Source: Ecdyonurus torrentis (Eukaryota; Arthropoda; Insecta; Ephemeroptera; Heptageniidae). From it: a stretch of DNA of 64,000 bases. A program made the translations under genes and the position numbers. The stretch is from contig OX439135.1 in NCBI GenBank assembly GCA_949318235.1, positions 27,660,587 through 27,724,586 on the forward strand. The letters run 5' to 3'. A model generated the notes under the pieces. That model saw nothing but the letters and a program-made list of their open reading frames with translations, ran no database searches and was not told the origin of the DNA. This document shows, in pieces, positions 23,355 through 36,351 of this stretch (positions are counted from its first letter, which is position 1; every line of letters begins with the position of its first letter).

Positions 23355-23456
23355 TACTATAGAGCGTTTTGCATCAATTTATTTCAAAACTGCAACATTC
23401 CATCTCAATAAGAACTCGAGTAACAAACTTTTTTTTTTCTTCATATGGGCTACAAT
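23355..23456 (-). repeat. Inverted satellite A, segment between the two MITEs
   Basis: About 100 bp of the interrupted monomer, from TACTATAGAGCG to GGGCTACAAT. It ends with the left copy of the 8-bp hAT target duplication GCTACAAT (23449-23456). Confidence 0.9.
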
Positions 23457-23984
23457 TAGAGCTGTAAAAAACTTGAAATATTTTTAGCCCGGGCTGAAAT
23501 TTTTTAGCCCGGTTTGACTTGAAACCTTGGTTTAGCTTGAAATCGAGCTTAAACTCGAAAAACGAGCTAAAGCTCGGAAAGCTCGATATTTGAGCCGAAG
23601 TTTAAAAACGAGCTTTCGAGCCTATGAAGTAAAAAGCTCGATTTTCATTATAAAAAAATTGTTTTTAAAGGTTAAAATTCATAAATAAAATAAAATAATT
23701 TTTAAAAATATTTTAAACAGCTCATTTTGCATGATAGAATATTAAAAATGTCATTTTAAACACAAATTACAAACATATTTTTCTATGCATTCTTCAAAAA
23801 TTGTGCTTTAGCTCGAATTATTTTCAAAAAATCGATTTTTTCACGAGTCATTTACGAGCTGAACTCAAAAAAGCTCGTTTTCGAGCTAAAAGCTCGAAAC
23901 CCGGGTTTACCATTTTCAAAAAAACGAGCACCCGAAGATTTTGGCCCGGGCGGGTGCCCGAACCGGTTTAAATTTACAGCTCTA
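23457..23984. mobile_element. hAT-type MITE (528 bp) rich in AGCTCG
   Basis: Terminal inverted repeats TAGAGCTGTAAA and TTTACAGCTCTA, flanked by the perfect 8-bp duplication GCTACAAT (23449-23456 and 23985-23992). The paralogue at about 14,753 has one copy. An 8-bp duplication and TAGAG-type ends indicate the hAT superfamily. Inside the ends are GC-rich palindromes (AGCCCGGGCT at 23486-23495, GCCCGGGC at about 23,944) and at least eleven AGCTCG/CGAGCT hexamers in two clusters (about 23,540-23,645 and 23,810-23,900). hAT elements commonly carry subterminal transposase sites, which these may be. There is no transposase frame. Confidence 0.9.
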
Positions 23985-24836
23985 GCTACAATGCTATAAA
24001 TTTCGGTAAGAAAACACTAAAATTTTCAAAAACTGAGAAAGTTTTATTTTTTGCGACTAAAGTGTAATAAAGTTTTCAAAAGACATTTCAAAATGATAAA
24101 TTTCAGTTCAAACCGCAAGTCTGTAGCATTATTAGTTTCTGAGATATCATCAAAAATCGTTTTCAGAATCTGAAAAACATAATTTTTTTCAATTTTTTTT
24201 TCTCAATTTTGTTTCTAGAGGTTATTTTAGTACTATAGAGCGTTTTGCATCACTTTATTTTTAAACCGCAACTTTCCATCTCAATTAGAACTCGAGTTAC
24301 AAACTTTTTTCTCTTTCATATGGGCTACAATGCTATAGACTTCGGTAAGAAAATACGAAAATTCTCAAAAACTGAGAAAGTTTTATTTTTTTCGACTAAA
24401 GTGTAATAAACTCTTCATAAGACATTTCAAAGTGATACATTCAGTTTAAACCGTAAGTCTGTAGCAATATTAGTTTCTGAGATATCATCAAAAATCGTTT
24501 TCAGAATCTGAGAAACACAATTTTTTTGGAAAAATAATTTTTCTTATTTTGTTCTAGAGGTGAATTTAGTACTATAGAATGTTTTGCATCACTTTATTTA
24601 AAAACCGCAACTTTCCATCTTAATTGGAACTCGAGTTACAAACTTTTTTTTTCTTCAAATGGGCTACAATGCTATAGACTTCATTAAGAAAATACTAAAA
24701 TTCTCAAAAACTGAGAAAGTTTTATTTTTTGCGACTAAAGTGTAATAAACTTTTCATAAGACATTTCAAAGTGATACATTTCAGTTCAAACTGCAAGTCT
24801 GTAGCATTATTAGTTTCTGATATATCATCAAAAATC
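23985..24836 (-). repeat. Inverted satellite A block A'4, last part
   Basis: About 2.5 inverted A monomers ending at ATCAAAAATC|GTGACGCC. Excluding the two MITEs, A'4 totals about 1.6 kb, two monomers fewer than its paralogue A'3. One monomer has a one-base loss (GATACATTCAG at about 24,435). Confidence 0.9.
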
Positions 24837-26560
24837 GTGACGCCATCACTGACTATTATTTTGATTTTAGTAGTTTATGAAGTAGATAAGTGACGCCATC
24901 ACTGACTACCAACTTGATTTTAGTGTTGTATGAAGTAGATAAGTGACGTCATCACTGACCATCAACTTGACTTTTGTTGTGTATGAAGTAGATATGTGAC
25001 GTCATCACTGACTATCATCTTGACTTTAATAGTTTATGAAGGAGATAATTTACGCCATCACTGACTATCAACTTGACTTTAGTAGTGTATGGAAAAGATA
25101 AGTGAAGTCATCACTGACTATTAACTTGACTTTATTGGTATATGAAGTAGATAAGTGACGCAATCACTGACTATCAACTTGACTTTAGTAGTGTATGAAG
25201 TAGAAAAGTGACGTCATCACTGACTATAAATTTTAGTTTAGTTCTGTATGAAGTAGATAAGTGACGTCATGACTGACTATCAACTTGTCTTTAGTAGTGT
25301 ATGAAGTAAATATGTGACGTCCTTACTGACTATCATCTTGACTTTAGTAGAGTATGAAGTAGATATGTGACGTCATCTCTGACTATCAACTTGACTTTAG
25401 TAGTGTATGAAGCAGATGAGTGACGTCATCACTAATTATCATCTTGAGTTTAGTTTTGTATGAAGTAGATAAGTGACGTTATTACTTAATTTCATCTTGA
25501 CTTTTGTAGTTTATAAAGTAGATAAGTGACGTCATCACTGACTATTAACTTGTCTTTAGTAGTGTATGAAGCATATATGTGACGTCATCACTGACTATCA
25601 TTTTGACTTTAGTAGTGTATAAGGTAGATATGTGACGTTATTACTGACTATCAACTGGTCTTTAGTAGTGTATGAAATAGATAAGTGATGTCATCACTAA
25701 CTATCAACTTGATTTTCGTAGTGTATGAAGTAGAATTGCAACGTCAACACTGACTATCAATTTGACTTTAGTAGTGTATGAAGTAGATAAGTGACGTCAT
25801 CACTGTCTGTAAACTTGACTTTAGTTGTGTATGAAGTAGATATGTGACGTTATCACTGACTATCATCTTGTTTAAGTTGTGTATAAAGTATATAACTGAC
25901 ATCATTACTGACTATCAACTTGACTTTAGTTGTGTATTAAGTAGATATTTGACGTCATCACTGACTATTAATTTGACTTTAGTAGTGTATGAAGTAGATG
26001 AGTGACGTCATCACTGACTATTACTTGATTTAAGTTGTGTATGAAGTAGATATGTGACGTCATCAGTAACTATCATCTTGACTTTAGTTGTGTATAAAGT
26101 AGATAAGTGACGTTATCACTAACCATCAACTAGTATATAGTAGCGTATGAAGCAGATATGTGACGTCATCACTGACTATCAACTTGAATTTAGTAATTTA
26201 TGAAGTCGATAAGTTACGTTATAATTGTTTTTCAACTTGACTTAAGTAGAGTATGAAGTAGATATATGACGTCATTACTAACGATCAACTTGACTTTAGT
26301 AGTGTATGAAGTAAAAATGCAACGTCATCATTAAATATCAATTCGACTTTAGTAGTGTATGAAGTAGATAAGTGACGTCATCACTGACTATCAATTTGAG
26401 TTTAGTTTTGTATGAAGTAGATAAGTGACGTCATCACTGACTTTCAACTTGACTTTAGTAGTGTATGAAGTAGATAAGTGACGTCACCACTGACTATCAA
26501 CTTGACTTAAGTTATGTATGTGGTAGATGAGTGACACCATCACCGACTACCAACTTGATT
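24837..26560 (+). repeat. Satellite B block B5
   Basis: About 32 units of 53 bp. The first ~750 bp parallel B4 from 16,297 unit by unit (entry unit, GGAGATAA...TACGCC unit, GGAAAAGATAAG unit). It ends with the GTGACACCATCACCGACTAC exit unit. Confidence 0.9.
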
Positions 26561-27150
26561 CATCACTTTATTTCAAAACCGCAACTTTCAATCTCAATTA
26601 GAACTCGAGTAACAAACTTTTTTTTCTTCATATCAGCTACAATGCTATAGACTTCGGTAAGAAAACACTAAAATTTTCAAAAACTAAGAAAGTTTTGTTT
26701 TTGCGACTAAAGTGTATTAAACTTTTCATCAAAAATTTCAAAGTGATATATTTCAGTTCAAACCGCAAGTCTGTAGCATTATTAGTTTCTGAGATATCAT
26801 CAAAAATCGTTTTCAGAATCTGAAAAATACAATTTGTTTTGAATAATTATTTTTCTCAATTTTGTTTCTAGAGGTAAATGTAGTACTATAGAGCGTTTTG
26901 CATCACTTTATTTCAAAACTGCAACTTTCCATTTCAATTAGAACTCAAGTAATAAACTTTTTTTTTCTTCATATGGGCTACAATGCTATAGACTTCGCTA
27001 AGAAAATAATAAAATTCTCAAAAACTGAAGAAGTTTAATTTTTGACAACTAAAGTGTTATAAACTCTTCATAAGATAATTCAAAGTGATACATTTCAGTT
27101 CAAACTGCAAGTCTGTAGCATTATTAGTTTCTGAGATATCATCAAAAATC
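26561..27150 (-). repeat. Inverted satellite A block A'5 (short)
   Basis: About 1.7 inverted A monomers with the standard entry and exit phases. It is one of the two shortest A blocks, perhaps close to the founding size of the inverted insert. Confidence 0.9.
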
Positions 27151-30100
27151 GTGACGCCATCACTGACTATTATTTTGATTTTAGTATTGTATGAAGTAGA
27201 TAAGTGACGTCATCACTGACTATTAACTTGACTATAGTTGTGTATGAAGTAGATATGTGACGTCATCACTAACTATCATCTTGACTTTAGTTGTGTATAA
27301 AGTAGATATGTGACGTTATCATTAACTATCTACTAGTATTTAGTGGCGTAAGAAGCAGATATGTGACGTCATCACTGACTATCATCTTTACTTTAATAGT
27401 TTATGAAGGAGATAAGTTACGCCATCACTGACTATCAACTTGACTTTAGTAATGTATGGAAAAAATAAGTGCCGCAATCACTGACTATCAACTTGATTTT
27501 AGTAGTGTATGAAGTAGAAAAGTGACGTCATCACTGACTATCAATTTGAGTTTAGTTCTGTATGAAGTAGATAAGTGATCATCACCGACTATCAACTTGT
27601 CTTTAGTAGTGGATGAAGTAAATATGTGACGTCATGACTGACTATCATCTTGACTTTAGTAGTGTATGACGTAGATATGTGACGTCATCTCTGACAATCA
27701 ACTTGACTTTAGTAGTGTATGAAGTAGATAAGTGACGTCATTACTGATTATCATCTTGACTTTAGTTGTGTATGAAGTAGATAAGTGACGTAATTACTTA
27801 ATTTTATCTTGACTTTTGTAGTGTATGAAGTAGATAAGTGACGTCATCACTGACAATCAACTTGACTTAAGTAGTTGTTGGAGTAGATAAGTGACGTCAT
27901 CACTGACTATTAACTTGTCTTTATTAGTGTATAAAGCATATATGTGACGTCATCACTGAATATCAACTTGATTTAAGTAGTGTTTGAAGTACATATGTGA
28001 CGTCATCACTGACTATCAATTTAACTTTAGTAGTGTATAAGGTAGAAATGTGACGTCATCACCGACTATCAACTTGACTAAAGTAGTGTATGAAGTAGAT
28101 ATGTGACGTCATCACTGACTATCAATTTGATTTTAGTTGTGTATGAATTATATAACTGACGTCATTACTGACTATCAACTGGTCTTTAGTAGTGTATGAA
28201 ATAGGTAAGCAACGTCATCACTAACTATCAACTTGATTTTCGTAGTGTATGAAGGAGAGTTGCAACGTCAACACTGACTATCAATTTGACTTTAGTAGTG
28301 TATGAAGTAGATAAGTGACGTCATCACTGACTATCAAATTGACTTTAGTTGTGTATGAAGTAGTTTTGTGACGTTATCACTGACTATCATCTTGACTTAA
28401 GTTGTGTATAAAGTAGATAACTGGCATCATTACTGACTAGCAACTTGACTTTATTTGTGTATTAAGTAGATATGTGACGTCATCACTGACTATTAAATTG
28501 ACTTTAGTTGTGTATGAAGTAGATATGTGACGTCATCAGTAACTATCATCTTGACTTTAGTTGTGTATAAAGTAGATAAGTGACGTTATCACTAACTATG
28601 AACTAGTATTTAGTAGCGTTTGAAGCAGATAAGTGACGTCATTACTGATTATCATCTTGACTTTAGTTGTGTATGAAGTAGATAAGTGACGTAATTACTT
28701 AATTTTATCTTGACTTTTGTAGTGTATGAAGTAGATAAGTGACGTCATCACTGACAATCAACTTGACTTAAGTAGTTGTTGGAGTAGATAAGTGACGTCA
28801 TCACTGACTATTAACTTGTCTTTATTAGTGTATGAAGCATATATGTGACGTCATCACTGAATATCAACTTGATTTAAGTAGTGTTTGAAGTACATATGTG
28901 ACGTCATCACTGACTATCAATTTAACTTTAGTAGTGTATAAGGTAGATATGTGACGTCATCACCGACTATCAACTTGACTAAAGTAGTGTATGAAGTAGA
29001 TATGTGACGTCATCACTGACTATCAATTTGATTTTAGTTGTGTATGAATTATATAACTGACGTCATTACTGACTATCAACTGGTCTTTAGTAGTGTATGA
29101 AATAGATAAGCAACGTCATCACTAACTATCAACTTGATTTTCGTTGTGTATGAAGGAGAGTTGCAACGTCAACACTGACTATCAATTTGACTTTAGTAGT
29201 GTATGAAGTAGATAAGTGACGTCATCACTGACTATCAAATTGACTTTAGTTGTGTATGAAGTAGTTTTGTGACGTTATCACTGACTATCATCTTGATTTA
29301 AGTTGTGTATAAAGTAGATAACTGGCATCATTACTGACTAGCAACTTGACTTTATTTGTGTATTAAGTAGATATGTGACGTCATCACTGACTATTAAATT
29401 GACTTTAGTTGTGTATGAAGTAGATATGTGACGTCATCAGTAACTATCATCTTGACTTTAGTTGTGTATAAAGTAGATAAGTGACGTTATCACTAACTAT
29501 GAACTAGTATTTAGTAGCGTTTGAAGCAGATATGTGACGTCATCACTGACTATCAACTTGACTTTAGTAGTTGTTGGAGTAGATAAGTGACGTCATCACT
29601 GACTATTAACTTGTCTTTATTAGTGTATGAAGCATATATGTGACGTCATCACTGATTATCAACTTGACTTAAGTAGTGTTTGAAGTACATATGTGACGTC
29701 ATCACTGAGTATCATTTTAACTTTAGTAGTGTATAAGGTAGATATGTGACGTCATTACCGACTATCAACTTGACTAAAGTAGTGTATGAAGTAGATATGT
29801 GACGTCATCACTGACTATCAATTTGATTTTAGTTGTGTATGAAGTAGATATGTGACGTTATCACTGACTATCAACTTGACTTAAGTTGTGTATAAAGTAG
29901 ATAACTTGCATCATTACTGACTAGCAACTTGACTTTATTTGTGTATTAAGTAGATATGTGACGTCATCACTGACTATTAAATTGACTTTAGTTGTGTATG
30001 AAGTAGATATGTGACGTCATCAGTAACTATCATCTTGACTTTAGTTGTGTATAAAGTAGATAAGTGACGTTATCACTAACTATGAACTAGTATTTAGTAG

Positions 30101-30464
30101 CGTTTGAAGCAGATATGTGACGTCATCACTGACTATCAACTTGACTTTAGTAGAGTATGAAGTAGATATATGACGTCATTACTGACGATCAACTTGACTT
30201 TAGTAGTTAATGAAGTAGAAATGCAACGTCATCACTCAATATCAATTTGACTTTAGTAGTTTATGAAGTAGATAAGTGACGTCATCACTGACTATCAATT
30301 TAAGTTTAGTTGTGTAAGAAGTAGATAAGTGACGTCATCACTGACTATCATCTTGACTTTAGTAGTGTATGAAGTAGATATGTGACGTCAACACTGACTA
30401 TCAACTTCACTTAAGTTATGTATGTGGTAGATAAGTGACACCATCACTGACTACCAACTTGATT
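27151..30464 (+). repeat. Satellite B block B6 with internal tandem duplication
   Basis: About 62 units of 53 bp, the longest B block. It contains a 901-bp (17-unit) segment in tandem. ATTACTGATTATCATC lies at about 27,740 and again 901 bp later, and the marker unit GTTGTTGGAGTAG recurs at about 27,875, 28,776 and 29,572. The third copy is shortened. All copies carry the odd units AATTACTTAATTTTATC and/or ACTTTATTTGTGTATTAAG. Confidence 0.9.
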
Positions 30465-31056
30465 TATCACTTTATTTAAAAACCGCAACTTTCCATCTCA
30501 ATTAGAACTCGAGTTACAAACTATTTTTTTCTTCATATGGGCTACAATGCTATAGATTTCGGTAAGAAAATACGAAAATTCTCAAAAACTGAGAAAGTTT
30601 TATTTTTTTCGACTAAAGTGTAATAAACTTTTCATAAGACATTTCAAAGTGATACATTTCAGTTTAAACCGTAAGTCTGTAGCATTATTAGTTTCTGAAA
30701 TATCATCAAAAATCGTTTTCAGAATCTGAAAAACACAATTTTTTTCGAATTTTTTTTTTTTCAATTTTGTTTCTAGAGGTGAATTTAGTACTATAGAGCG
30801 TTTTGCATCACTTTATTTTAAAACCGCATTTTTCCATCTCAATTAGAACTCGAGTTACAAACGTTTTTTTTTCTTCATATGGGCTAAAATGCTATAGACT
30901 TCGGTAAAAAAATACTAAAATTCTCAAAAACTGAAAAAGTTTATTTTTTGACAACTAAAGTGTAATAAACTCTTCATAAGACAATTCAAAGTGATACATT
31001 TCAGTTCAAACTGCAAGTCTGTAGCATTATTAGTTTCTGAGATATCATCAAAAATT
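30465..31056 (-). repeat. Inverted satellite A block A'6 (short)
   Basis: About 1.7 inverted A monomers. The entry is mutated (GATTTATCAC instead of GATTCATCAC) and the exit reads ATCAAAAATT|GTGACGCC. The length matches A'5, which suggests the two come from one duplicated B-A unit. Confidence 0.9.
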
Positions 31057-33818
31057 GTGACGCCATCACTGACTATTATATTGATTTTAGTAGTTCATGA
31101 AGTACATAAGTGACGTCATCACTGACTATCAACTTGACATTAGTTGTGTATGAAGTAGATATGTGACGTCATCACTGACTATCAATTTGACTTTAGTATT
31201 GTATGAAGTAGATAAGTGACGTCATCACTGACTATTAGTTTGACTATAGTTGTGTATGAAGTAGATATGTAACGTCATCACTAACTATCATCTTGACTTT
31301 AATTGTGTATAAATTAGATATGTGACGTTATCACTAAATATCTACTAGTATTTAGTATCGTATGAAGCATATATGTGACGTCATCACTGACTATCATCTT
31401 GACTTTAGTAGAGTATGGAAAGATAAGTGAAGTCATCACTGACTATCAACTTGACTTTAGTGGTATATGAAGTAGATAAATGACGCTATCACTGACTATC
31501 AACTTGATATTAGTAGTGTATGATGTAGAAAAGTGACGTCATCACTGACTATAAAGTTGAGTTTAGTTCTGTATATAGTAGATAAGTGACGTCATCACTG
31601 ACTATCAACTTGTCTTTAGTAGTGTATGAAGTAAATTTGTGACGTTATGACATACTATCATCTTGACTTTAGTAGTGTACGAAGTACATAAGTGACGTCA
31701 TCACTGACTATCAACTTGACTTTAGTTATGTTTTTAGTAGATAAGTGACGTTATCATTGACTTCCATTTTTATTTTAGTATTGATGAAGTAGATAAGTGA
31801 CGTCATCACTAACTATCAACTTGATTTTAATTGTTTACATAGTAGTAAATATGTGACGTCATCACTGAATATCAACTTGACTTTAGTAGTGTATGAAGTA
31901 GAAATGTGACGTCATCACTGACTATCAATTTGATTTTAGTTGTGTATGAATTATATAACTGACGTCATTACTGACTATCAACTGGTCTTTAGTAGTGTAT
32001 GAAATAGATAAGTAACGTCATCACTAACTATCAACTTGATTTTCGTAGTGTATGAAGGAGAATTGCAACGTCAACACTGACTATCAATTTGACTTTAGTA
32101 GTGTATGAAGTAGATAAGTGACGTCATCACTGACTATCAAATTGACTTTAGTTGTGTATGAAGTAGATATGTGACGTTATCACTGACTATCATCTTGACT
32201 TAAGTTGTGTATAAAGTAGATAACTGACATCATTACTGACTAGCAACTTGTTTTTATTTGTGTATTAAGTAGATATGTGACGTCATCACTGACTATTAAT
32301 TTGACTTAAGTAGTGTATGAAGTAGATGAGTGACGTCATCACTGACTATTAACTTGACTTTAATTGTGTATGAAGTAGATATGTGACGTCATCAGTAGCT
32401 ATGAACTCGTATTTAGTAGCGTTTGAAGCAGATATGTGACGTCATCACTGACTATCAATTTGACTTTAGTAATTTATGAAGTCGATAAGTTACGTCACAA
32501 TTGTTTTTCAACTTTACTTTAGTAGAGTATGAAGTAGATATATGACGTCATTACTGAGGATCAACTTGACTTTAGTAGTGTATGAAGTAAAAATGCAACG
32601 TCATCACTAAATATCAATTTGACTTTAGTAGTGTATGAAGTAGAAAAGTGACGTCATCACTGACTATAAATTTAAGTTTAGTTCTGTATAAAGTAGATAA
32701 GTGACGTCATCACTGACTATCAACTTGTCTTTAGTAGTGTATGAAGTAAATTTGTGACGTCATGACTGACTATCATCTTGACTTAAGTAGTGTATCAAAT
32801 AGATAAGTGACGTCATCACTGACTATCAACTTGATTTTAGTTGTTTACATAGTAGAATATATGTGACGTCATCACTGACTATCAACTTGACTTTAGTAGT
32901 GTATGATGTAGATAAGTGACGTCATCACTTATTATCATCTTGTCTTTAGTTGTGTATGAAGTAGATAAGCGACGTTATTACTTAATTTCATCTTGACTTT
33001 TGTAGTGTATGAAGTAGATAAGTGACGTCATCACTGACAATCAACTTGACTTTAGTAGTTTAAAAGGTAGATACGTGACGTCATCACTGACTATTACCTT
33101 GTCGTTAGTAGTGTATGAAGCATATATGTGACGTCATCACTGACTATCAACTTGACTTTAGTATTTAATGAAGTCGATAAGTTAGGTCATAATTGTTTTT
33201 TAACTTGACTTTAGTTGTGTATGAAGTAGAGAACTGACGTCATAACTGTTAATCAACTTGACTTTAGTAGTGTATAAAGTAGTTAAGTGACGTCAATACT
33301 AACTATCAACTTAACTTTAGTTATCTATGAAGTAGATAAATGATGCCATCTCTACTTCCATCTTGATTTTAGTATTGATGAAGTAAATAAGTGACGTCAT
33401 CACTGACTATCAACTTGACTTTAGTTGTTTACGTAGTAGATATGTGACGTCATCACTGACTATTAACATGAATTTAGTAGTTTTGGAAGTAGATATGTGA
33501 CGTCATCACTGACTATCATTTTGACTTTAGTAGTGTATAAGGTAGATATGTGACGTCATCACTGACTATCAACTTGACTAAAGTAGTGTATGAAGTAGAT
33601 ATGTGACGTCATCACTGACTATCAATTTGATTTTAGTTGTGTATGAATTATATAAGTGACGTCATTACTGACTATCAACTGGTCTTTAGTAGTGAATGAA
33701 ATAGATAAGTGACGTCAACTTGATTTTAGTAGTGTATGAAGTAGAATTGCAACGTCAACACTGACTATCAATTTGACTTTAGTAGTGAATGAAGTAGATA
33801 AGTGACGTCATCACTGAC
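31057..33818 (+). repeat. Satellite B block B7
   Basis: About 52 units of 53 bp; the only B block whose right border is not the exit unit. It is cut in the middle of a unit (GTGACGTCATCACTGACT) and continues directly into forward satellite A. Unit GACGTCA-ACTTGATTTTAG at about 33,712 shows an internal deletion. Confidence 0.9.
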
Positions 33819-36351
33819 TCAGTTTTTGAGAAATTTCTAATTTTCTTACCGATGTCTATAGCATTGTAGCCCATATGAAGAAAAAAAAAGTTTGTAACTC
33901 GAGTTTTAATTGAGATGGAAAGTTGTGGTTTTGAAAAAAAGTGATGCCAAACGCTCTATAGTACTACATTCACCTCTAGAAACAAAATTGAGAAAAAAAA
34001 ATTTTCGAAAAAAATTGTGTTTGTCAGATTCTGAAAACGATTTTTGTTGATATCTCAGAAAATAATAATGCTACAGACTTACGATTTGAACTGAAATGTA
34101 TCACTTTGAAATGTCTTATGAAAAGTTTATAACACTTTAGTCGCAAAAACTAAAACTTTCTCAGTTTTTGAGAATTTTCGAATTTTCTAACAGAAGTCTA
34201 TAGCATTGTAGCCCATATAAAGAAAAAAAAAGTGTGTAACTTGAGTTCTAATTGAGATGTAAAGTTGTGGTTTTGAAATAAAGTGATGCAAAACGCTCTA
34301 TAGTACTAAATTTACCTCTAGAAACAAAATTGAGAAAAAAAAATTTCGGAAAAAATTGTGTTTTTCAGATTCTGAAAACGATTTTTGATGATATCTCAGA
34401 AACTAATAATGCTACAGACTTACGATTTGAACTGAAATGTATCACTTTGAAATGTCTAACGAAAAGTTTATTACACTTTAGTCGCAAAAAATAAAACTTT
34501 CTCAGTTTTTGAGAATTTTCGTATTTTCTTACCGAAGTCTATAGCATTGTAGCCCATATGAAGAAAAAAAAGTTTGTAACTCGAGTTCTAATTGAGATGT
34601 AAAGTTGTGGTTTTGAAATAAAGTGATGCAAAACGCTCTATAGTACTAAATTCACCTCTAGAAACAAAATTGAGAAAAAAAAATTTTCGAAAAAAATTGT
34701 GTTTTTCAGATTCTGAAAACGATTTTTGATGATATCTCAGAAACTAATGATGCTACAGACTTACGGTTTAAACTGAAATCTATCACTTTGAAATGTCTTA
34801 TTAAAAGTTTATTACACTTTAGTCGCAAAAATTAAAACTTTCTCAGTTTTTGAGAATTTTCGAATTTTCTTACCGAAGTTTATAGCATTGTAGCCCATAT
34901 TAAGAAAAAAAAAGTTTGTAACTCGAGTTCTAATTGAGATGTAAAGTTGTGGTTTTAAAATAAATTGATGCAAAACGCTCTATAGTACTAAATTCATCTC
35001 TAGAAACAAAATTGAGAAAAAAAATTTTTCGAAAAAAATTGTGTTTTTCAGTTTTTGAAAACGTTTTTTGATGATATCTCAGAAACTAATAATGCTACAG
35101 ACTTACGGTTTGAACTGAAATGTATCACTTTGAAATGTCTTATGAAAAGTTTATAACACTTTAGTCGCAAAAACTAAAACTTTCTTAGTATTTGAGAATT
35201 TTCGAATTTTCTTACCGAAGTCTATAGCATTGTAGCCCATATGAAGAAAAAAAAATTGTAACTCGAGTTCTAATTGAGATGTGAAGTTGTGGTTTTGAAA
35301 TAAAGTGATGCAAAACGCTCTATAGTACTAAATTTACCTCTAGAAACAAAATTGAGAAAAAAAAATTTCGAAAAAAATTGTGTTTTTCAGATTCTGAATA
35401 CGATTTTTGATGATATCTCAGAAACTAATGATGCTACAGACTTACGGTTTAAACTGAAATCTATCACTTTGAAATGTCTTATTAAAAGTTAATTACACTT
35501 TAGACCCAAAATTAAAACTTTCTCAGTTTTTGAGAATTTTCAAATTTTCTTACCGAAGTTTATAGCATTGTAGCCCATATGAAGAAAAAAAAATTTTGTA
35601 ACTCGAGTTCCAATTGAGATGTAAAGTTGTGGTTTTGAAATAAAGTGATGCAAAACAATCTATAAAACTAAATTCACCTCTAGAAACAAAATGGAGAAAA
35701 AAAAATTTTCGAAAAAAATTGTGTTTTTCAGATTCTGAAAACGATTTTTGATGATATCTCAGAAACTATAAATGCTACAGACTTACGGTTTGAACTGAAA
35801 TATATCACTTTGAAATGTCTAACGAAAAGTTTATTACACTTTAGTCGCAAAAAATAAAACTTTCTCAGTTTTTTAGAATTTTCGTATTTTCTTACCGAAG
35901 TCAATGCATTGTAGCCCATATGAAGAAAAAAAAAGTTTGTAACTCGAGTTCCAATTGAGATAGAAAGTTGCGGTTTTGAAATAAAGTGATGCAAAACATT
36001 CTATAGTTTTAAATTCACCTCTAGAAACAAAATTGAGAATAGTATTTTTTCTAAAAAATTGTGTTTTTCAGTTTCTGAAAACGATTTTTGATGATATCTC
36101 AGAAACTAAAAATGCTACAGACTTACGGTTTGAACTAAAATTTATCGCTTTGAAATGTCTTATGAAAAGTTTATAACACTTTAGTCGCAAAAACTAAAAC
36201 TTTCTTAGTATTTGAGAATTTTCGAATTTTCTTACCGAAGTCTATAGCATTGTAGCCCATATATGGAAAATAAAAGTTTGTAACTCGAGTTCTAATTGAG
36301 ATGTAAAGTTGTGGTTTTGAAATAAAGTGATGCAAAACGCTCTATAGTACT

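Noticed and set aside
35728..35994. Reverse frames of 68-88 codons in satellite A (35728-35994, 36292-36498, 51364-51588)
   Set aside because: Other monomers of the same array break the same frame, so it is not maintained.
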